Positions 4,285 to 8,492 of a stretch of 8,492 nucleotides of DNA are shown here, piece after piece. Location of the stretch: contig MFFV01000009.1 in NCBI GenBank assembly GCA_001777995.1, positions 3,910-12,401 on the forward strand, given 5' to 3'. The stretch's first letter is position 1. Every line of letters starts with the position of its first letter. This stretch comes from Candidatus Falkowbacteria bacterium RIFCSPLOWO2_02_FULL_45_15. Lineage in GTDB: Bacteria; Patescibacteriota; Patescibacteriia; Patescibacteriales; XYC2-FULL-47-12. The notes under the pieces were generated by a model, which saw nothing but the letters and a program-made list of their open reading frames with translations, had not been told where the DNA came from and did not search any database. A program made the translations under genes and the position numbers.

Positions 4285-5610
4285 ATGAAGAGTCAATTTA
4301 TTGTTGACATACAAAGCGATATTAGTAACAACCCAGTCACTATATTGGGTTGGTGTAAAGGAAAACGTTGTCACAAAAAAATTGTTTTTCTAGATTTATG
4401 CGACTCTACTGGTTCAATCCAGGTAACTGTTGACCAACAAAAAGTCCCGATAGATGAATTTGAAATTGCCCGATTAATAACATGTGAATCCGCTGTTAGA
4501 GTTGAGGGAATAGTGCGCAGAGAGGGGAAAAATAATCAGAATCAAACAGAAATACTATGCAGTAAATTACAGTTAATTAATAAAGCGACAGGTTTGATTT
4601 CACCTAAACTACGAGAAGATATTGACATCTTCAATCCACATCTAGCGGAACACCTGCTTAACCATCGCTCTCTCTACATTCGCAATCCAAAAGTAATGGC
4701 TATCCTTCGCTTCCGTCACATTCTGATGGGATTTGTACATCAGTGGTTTCGAGAACATCAATTTATTGAAATCACGGCACCCATTTTAACACCTCTTCCT
4801 CTCTATGATGATCGGAGCGCCATTGAAGTCAATATTCATGATGACCATGTATTTTTGACTCAATGCGTTGGTTTTTACTTAGAAGCCGCTGTACATGCCT
4901 TTGAGCGAGTATATAATATTGGGCCGAGTTTCCGTGGCGAAGAAAGCCACAGCAAACGACATTTAATGGAATATTGGCATATCAAAGCAGAAATAGCTTT
5001 TGGTAATCGTGAAGATATTATCGCAATTGTTGAAGAGCTAGTGAGCTTCCTTGTGTCACAATGCGCAAACTTCTGCCAAGATGTGGCGAAAGCATTAGGT
5101 ACGGACATTTGTATTGACGGTCTGACTCCGCCTTTTCCTCGCATTAGCTATCGCGAAGCCATTCAACGATTACAAACGGCTGGCCAAGAAGCGACATTTG
5201 GCAAGAGTCTATGTTCTAAAGGTGAAGGACTGCTTGCTCAACAATTTTCAACTCCATTTTGGGTAGTAGGCATTCCTCGCAGTATTGAACCCTTTCCTTA
5301 TGTTATCGATCCAGACGACCTGGAAGTCACTATGACAGCTGACTTAGTAGCTTCTAAAGGTTACGGGGAACTACTTGGCGTAGCTGAAAAAATTCACACC
5401 TCAGATATATTGGCAGAACGAATGCGGGAAAAAGGGAAACAGGATAATCCGAAGTATGAGTGGGTACGGGAATTACGAGAATTTGGTTGCGTACCGCACA
5501 TCGGCTTTGGCATGGGAGTAGAGCGTTTTATACGTTGGCTCTTGCAAATTCCTCATGTCCGTGATGCCATTCCTTTTCCGCGCATATTCCGCCGCAAAAT
5601 TCACCCATAA
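4285..5610 (+). CDS. AsnRS-like class II aminoacyl-tRNA synthetase with altered amino-acid pocket
   Basis: A class IIb synthetase-type protein of 441 residues, as long as ordinary AsnRS. I start it at ATG 4285, 7 nt after GGAGGG (4272-4277); an in-frame ATG at 4270 overlaps that ribosome site. The N-terminal OB-fold anticodon-binding domain spans about 15-100 (VTILGWCKG...FLDLCDSTGSIQV). The catalytic domain carries motif 2 (216-236, FRGEES then RHLMEYW) and motif 3 (GFGMGVERF, 407-415, then VRDAIPFPR, 425-433), which is the AsnRS signature. Two pocket segments depart from the family: QSGQLY reads QCVGFY (193-198), losing a conserved Gln, and GGSQRE reads GVAEKI (365-370), with Lys369 where the side-chain-reading Arg normally sits. 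ATP-site motifs are intact, so it may activate another substrate or serve a non-translational role. It is the first gene of an operon, 31 nt before an AspRS gene. Confidence 0.88.
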   Translation: MKSQFIVDIQSDISNNPVTILGWCKGKRCHKKIVFLDLCDSTGSIQVTVDQQKVPIDEFEIARLITCESAVRVEGIVRREGKNNQNQTEILCSKLQLINKATGLISPKLREDIDIFNPHLAEHLLNHRSLYIRNPKVMAILRFRHILMGFVHQWFREHQFIEITAPILTPLPLYDDRSAIEVNIHDDHVFLTQCVGFYLEAAVHAFERVYNIGPSFRGEESHSKRHLMEYWHIKAEIAFGNREDIIAIVEELVSFLVSQCANFCQDVAKALGTDICIDGLTPPFPRISYREAIQRLQTAGQEATFGKSLCSKGEGLLAQQFSTPFWVVGIPRSIEPFPYVIDPDDLEVTMTADLVASKGYGELLGVAEKIHTSDILAERMREKGKQDNPKYEWVRELREFGCVPHIGFGMGVERFIRWLLQIPHVRDAIPFPRIFRRKIHP

Positions 5611-5641
5611 TCATGGATTTAACTAGAAAGGATTGACTACC

Positions 5642-6952
5642 ATGAAACGAACTTACATTAAGGAATTACCCGGACTCATTGGACAAACGGTAAAAATCCA
5701 GGGATGGCTGCAAGCTATCCGTGACCAAAAGAAGATGCAGTTTCTAATCGTCCGCGATCATACCGGTCTCGTGCAAACAATCAATGAACGAGGCAAGTTG
5801 AATGAAGAAATTGACCTGTTGATTTCAACGATTACCCCAGAATCAGCGCTGGAAATTATCGGCGAAGTCGTGAGTAACACGCAGGTTAAATTAGGAAACC
5901 TAGAAATACGCATCAGCTCAATACACTTAGTCAACTTAGCAGAGGCAGGTCTGCCAATAAATAACAAGTCTTCGCTTGAGAGTCGACTTGATTGGCGTTT
6001 TCTTGATCTGCGGCGACCGGAAAATTATCTCGTTTTCCGAATCCAGACGGTTGCGGAACAAGCGATGCGAGAATTTTGGACGAATTATGGATTTATTGAA
6101 ATTCATTCACCCAAGCTCATGGCCAGTCCAAGCGAATCGGGCGCTGAATTGTTTCATGTTGACTACTTTGAAGGCGACGCCTATCTGGCACAATCACCGC
6201 AATTTTACAAGCAGATGGCAATGGCGGCTGGTTTTGACCGAGTATTTGAAATTGGCCCCGTCTTCCGAGCTAATCCCTCTTTCACATCAAGGCATGATAC
6301 TGAATTTACAAGCATCGACGTTGAAATATCATGGGTTGATTCTCATGAGGATGTGATGCAATTGGAAGAACAATGGCTCCGCTACATACTGGAGAGAATT
6401 AAAAGTGATTGCGGCCAAGAAATATCCCAAACTTTTGGAGTGGAGGTTAAAGTGCCTAGAGTGCCTTTCCCTCGTGTAACTATGACAGAGGCACATGCAA
6501 TTTTAGGCGAACAGGGATACACCGTGCCCCGTGAAGGAAAAGGCGATCTTGACCCCGAAGGTGAACGACGGTTGGCAAGCCACATTCAACAAAAATTCGG
6601 ACACGAATTCGTTTTCGTTACTGATTACCCTACTACCGTGCGACCATTCTATCATTTGCGACCGAAGAATAATCCCATGGTTACCAACAGCTTTGACTTA
6701 ATTTGGAAGGGACTGGAAGTAACTACCGGGGCACAACGCGAACATCGCTATGATGTTTTAGTAAAACAAGCGGGAGAAAAAGGCTTAACGCTTAAACCAA
6801 TTCAGTACTACCTGAACTGTTTTAAGTATGGATGCGCTCCGCACGGTGGCTATGGATTTGGCTTAACGCGTATGCTAATGGTGCTACTGAATGCCAAAAG
6901 CGTACGAGAAGTCACCTTTGTATATCGCGGTCCCAATCGCCTTACTCCGTAA
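5642..6952 (+). CDS. aspS: Aspartyl-tRNA synthetase, archaeal-type (AspRS2-like)
   Basis: Activates aspartate with ATP and charges tRNA-Asp (possibly also tRNA-Asn if non-discriminating). The start is ATG 5642, with AAAGGA (5627-5632) 9 nt upstream; a TTG at 5633 has no room for a ribosome site. At 436 residues it matches archaeal AspRS and lacks the GAD insertion of the ~590-residue bacterial enzyme. Visible parts: OB-fold (about 17-97, IQGWLQAIRD), RFLDLRRPE (119-127), the Asp-binding QSPQFYKQ (184-191), motif 2 (208-228, FRANPS then RHDTEF), GLEVTTGAQREHR (357-369) with the substrate-reading R366, and motif 3 (GYGFGLTRM, 403-411, R410). It ends in PNRLTP. Motif 3 is unusual: the usual ER is TR, and LFPRDP reads FVYRGP. 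Position 24 is Gln where discriminating archaeal enzymes have Trp. It is second in the operon after the AsnRS-like gene. Confidence 0.9.
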   Translation: MKRTYIKELPGLIGQTVKIQGWLQAIRDQKKMQFLIVRDHTGLVQTINERGKLNEEIDLLISTITPESALEIIGEVVSNTQVKLGNLEIRISSIHLVNLAEAGLPINNKSSLESRLDWRFLDLRRPENYLVFRIQTVAEQAMREFWTNYGFIEIHSPKLMASPSESGAELFHVDYFEGDAYLAQSPQFYKQMAMAAGFDRVFEIGPVFRANPSFTSRHDTEFTSIDVEISWVDSHEDVMQLEEQWLRYILERIKSDCGQEISQTFGVEVKVPRVPFPRVTMTEAHAILGEQGYTVPREGKGDLDPEGERRLASHIQQKFGHEFVFVTDYPTTVRPFYHLRPKNNPMVTNSFDLIWKGLEVTTGAQREHRYDVLVKQAGEKGLTLKPIQYYLNCFKYGCAPHGGYGFGLTRMLMVLLNAKSVREVTFVYRGPNRLTP

Positions 6953-7008
6953 TTAATCTTCCAAAGTAATATCTTAAGCTCTTTTTTTGGATATTGTGTT
7001 TTTAAATG

Positions 7009-7037
7009 AAAAGGTTGTGCTGCGCACAACCTTTTTT
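7009..7037. terminator. Bidirectional terminator between aspS and the HIT gene
   Basis: AAAAGGTTGTGC (7009-7020) pairs perfectly with GCACAACCTTTT (7024-7035), followed by Ts on the plus strand. The flanking A-run provides a T-run for the minus strand. It separates the convergent synthetase operon and HIT gene. Confidence 0.92.
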
Positions 7038-7058
7038 ATTCCCTAATAATAACATTAA

Positions 7059-7514
7059 TTATTCCCTTATTTTCTTTGCTAAAACAGCTAATTCAGAATC
7101 ATCTGCGCGTTTATAGTCATGGGATGAGATATAACCTTCGTATTTTTTAAAATATTTGTTCACTTTTGATTTAATCGGCCACCACCGACGCAAATTCGCT
7201 GTGCCATGCATGGGGAAAAGTTTAGTGTGTGCATGATCAACGCCAAATCCTTCAATAATTAAACCTGTCCTGCCCACATCGGCGAATTTTTTATCCAGCA
7301 GGCGAGCAACCTTTTTACTCGCCAATATTAAATCAATTAATACTCTTTCTGGTAGATTAAAGCCATAGCTAGAATAATGTTTTTTAGTAACGACGACCGT
7401 GAATCCTTCCGTATTGGGATAAATAGATAAAAAAGCTAAATGTTTTTTATCTTCCCAAACAATATGAGCGACTGATTCGCCTTTAACGATTTTACAAAAT
7501 ATACAATTTGTCAT
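7059..7514 (-). CDS. HIT-family nucleotide hydrolase/phosphoramidase, HxHxK variant
   Basis: A 151-residue HIT-superfamily protein. The family hydrolyses or transfers nucleoside monophosphates (Ap4A, aminoacyl-AMP, phosphoramidates) through a covalent His-NMP intermediate. Visible features are the N-terminal CIFCKIVKGE with zinc-type C4 and C7, H46, and the active-site loop VDHAHTKLFPMHG (92-104). The loop gives H94 and H96 (nucleophile position), but K98 replaces the third His of the usual HxHxH, so C4, C7, H46 and H94 could form the zinc site. A basic C-terminal region (LRRWWPIKSKVNKYFKKYEGY) follows. ATG 7514 places the CIFCKI motif at the normal distance, but no Shine-Dalgarno is visible, so the message may be near-leaderless. 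It converges on the AspRS gene across a shared terminator. Substrate unknown. Confidence 0.9.
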   Translation of the reverse strand: MTNCIFCKIVKGESVAHIVWEDKKHLAFLSIYPNTEGFTVVVTKKHYSSYGFNLPERVLIDLILASKKVARLLDKKFADVGRTGLIIEGFGVDHAHTKLFPMHGTANLRRWWPIKSKVNKYFKKYEGYISSHDYKRADDSELAVLAKKIRE

Positions 7515-7542
7515 ATTTTTTAATTATGGATACTTTTGTTTT

Positions 7543-7570
7543 ATTTTATCATATTTATTATATTATTCAA
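7543..7570 (-). promoter_or_regulatory. Weak candidate promoter of the HIT gene
   Basis: TTGAAT (7570-7565), 16-base spacer, TAAAAT (7548-7543) on the minus strand. The region is very A/T-rich, so alternative -10-like sites abound. Confidence 0.3.
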
Positions 7571-7589
7571 TGGTAGCTAATTTGATGTA

Positions 7590-7618
7590 TTGACGCTGGT
7601 ATGCCATTATGCTTAGAT
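7590..7618 (+). promoter_or_regulatory. Promoter of the methyltransferase gene
   Basis: TTGACG (7590-7595), 17-base spacer, TTAGAT (7613-7618) with TG before the -10. The start would be near 7625, giving a 25-nt leader containing AGGAGG. Confidence 0.55.
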
Positions 7619-7649
7619 ATAAAAAAATCCAAAGGAGGGGGTGAGATAA

Positions 7650-8375
7650 ATGGGTTACAAACAACCTCGCATTTATAGAGATCTTTCATTCTTGTACGAT
7701 GTTGACTATGTAGAGAAAGATTATCAAACAGAAACAGAGCTCATTAAAATACTTGCGCATCGTTATAAAAAAACGGGGGAAAAAAAGTTATTAGATGTCG
7801 CTTGTGGTACCGGCGGACATTTACAATTTCTTAAAAAATGCTTTGTCTGTTCTGGTATTGATATTAGTCCTGCCATGCTCGCGATTGCCCAAAAAAAGGT
7901 TAAAGGGGTACGGTTCCAACAGGCAGACATGAGAAGTTTTAACCTCAATGAAAGTTTTAATGTGATTACCTGTTTATTTAGCTCCATTGGCTATTTGAGA
8001 ACATTGCAGGATCTGAAGGCAACTTTGTCTTGTTTCGTATCACATTTAAAATCGGGCGGTATAGTTATTATTGAGCCATGGCTTGCCGCAACGGATTACG
8101 AGCAAGATAGAGTTGATGTCCGAACGACAAAAAAGGGGGCTGTGACACTTATACGCCTTTCTATTTCCAAAAGACACCGACATTTTTCAATAATTGATAT
8201 GCACTACTTGATGGTCAAACAACATAAAGCATGTTATTGGCCCGACCATCATGAGTTTATATTATTTGAGAAGAATCGCTTCATGAATCTTATGAAAAAG
8301 GTCGGCTTCCAACGCGTTATCTACCTGAAAAAAAGTAAGGCATACCCACGTAGTCTCATTGTCGGAATAAAATGA
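7650..8375 (+). CDS. SAM-dependent methyltransferase, DesVI/TylM1-like
   Basis: A 241-residue class I methyltransferase. The SAM-binding core is plain: motif I LLDVACGTGGHL (47-58), the acidic end of strand 2 (GIDIS, D71), QQADMRSF (90-97), and the CLFSSIGYL (108-116) and IIEPW (140-144) segments. The order and wording (DVACGTG, DMR, FSSIGYL, EPW and a C-terminal R-S-L-I-V-G) match the DesVI/TylM1 branch of sugar-amine N,N-dimethyltransferases. The true substrate is unknown because no sugar-nucleotide genes are in view. No signal peptide or membrane helix is evident. The start is supported by AGGAGG (7633-7638), 11 nt upstream, slightly wide. It has its own promoter and terminator and is divergent from the HIT gene. 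Confidence 0.9.
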   Translation: MGYKQPRIYRDLSFLYDVDYVEKDYQTETELIKILAHRYKKTGEKKLLDVACGTGGHLQFLKKCFVCSGIDISPAMLAIAQKKVKGVRFQQADMRSFNLNESFNVITCLFSSIGYLRTLQDLKATLSCFVSHLKSGGIVIIEPWLAATDYEQDRVDVRTTKKGAVTLIRLSISKRHRHFSIIDMHYLMVKQHKACYWPDHHEFILFEKNRFMNLMKKVGFQRVIYLKKSKAYPRSLIVGIK

Positions 8376-8392
8376 GACCGAATAAAAATAAA

Positions 8393-8423
8393 GGCGAAGC
8401 CAAAAGCTTCGCCCTTCTTTTTT
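8393..8423. terminator. Bidirectional terminator after the methyltransferase gene
   Basis: GGCGAAGC (8393-8400) and GCTTCGCC (8406-8413) form a perfect 8-bp stem with a 5-nt loop, followed by TTCTTTTTT (8415-8423). On the minus strand it is followed by TTTATTTTTA, so it can also end a gene entering from the right edge. Confidence 0.9.
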
Positions 8424-8444
8424 ATAAAAATTTATGCTTAATGA

Positions 8445-8492
8445 TTATTTTGCTTTCTTGTTTTTTTGCTTGCCCCGTAGGCTTGTCCTGCG
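8445..8492 (-). CDS. Possible C-terminus of a minus-strand gene (edge fragment)
   Basis: Fifteen codons then TAA, reading RRTSLRGKQKNKKAK, a lysine-rich tail ending about 30 bases before a terminator usable on this strand. The two other frames also stay open at the edge and stop a little later, so the frame is a guess based on composition and terminator position. Confidence 0.22.
   Translation of the reverse strand, partial: RRTSLRGKQKNKKAK

Noticed and set aside
3654..8375. A complete microcin C-type peptide-nucleotide locus
   Set aside because: No MccA-like heptapeptide, MccB-type adenylating enzyme or exporter is visible; only loose parallels (AspRS, HIT, methyltransferase) exist.
1729..8375. 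Recoded UGA (code 4 or 25) as in some CPR lineages
   Set aside because: No conserved ORF contains an in-frame UGA, and the genes that end in UGA end at the expected family lengths, so the standard code suffices.

Overview
The window comes from an uncultivated-looking bacterium that I cannot place firmly. Shine-Dalgarno sites are strong (AGGAG, AGGAGG), intrinsic terminators are short and U-tailed, all long ORFs read through with the standard code, and most genes sit in small independent units. The TrpR-related regulator and the small accessory genes would suit a Patescibacteria/CPR-type genome. The T-box would equally suit a Firmicutes-like lineage. No rRNA, tRNA, CRISPR array or transposase is visible.

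Left part (1-3534): an amino-acid biosynthesis hub. On the minus strand, a strong promoter (1490-1462) drives a canonical T-box leader, then a small four-CXXC zinc-type protein (1060-710), then trpB (646 to the left edge). On the plus strand, a back-to-back promoter (1504-1531) carries an 18-bp perfect palindrome with the TrpR-type core TAGTTAACTA. It drives a structured 190-nt leader, a TrpR/YerC-family regulator, hisG and hisI.

The best candidate for an undescribed system is at the regulator-hisG junction. The regulator's only histidines are four consecutive His codons followed by Pro near its C-terminus (2002-2013). A segment just after them (2031-2038) is perfectly complementary to the 5' side of the intrinsic terminator in front of hisG (2073-2095). 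This is the architecture of a histidine attenuator, with the tail of the repressor gene serving as leader peptide. The his genes would then be governed by a repressor-operator pair, a structured leader and His-codon attenuation, while the trp genes next door are governed by tRNA charging through the T-box.

Middle part (3654-6952): a 64-aa minus-strand gene with its own promoter, ribosome site and terminator lies divergent from a two-gene operon. The operon encodes two class II aminoacyl-tRNA synthetase-like proteins: an AsnRS-like enzyme with altered amino-acid-pocket residues, and an archaeal-type AspRS with the pocket intact but an unusual motif 3.

Right part (7009-8492): a convergent HIT-family hydrolase (minus strand) and a DesVI/TylM1-like SAM-dependent methyltransferase (plus strand), each bounded by bidirectional terminators. 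The last 48 bases may hold the end of another minus-strand gene.
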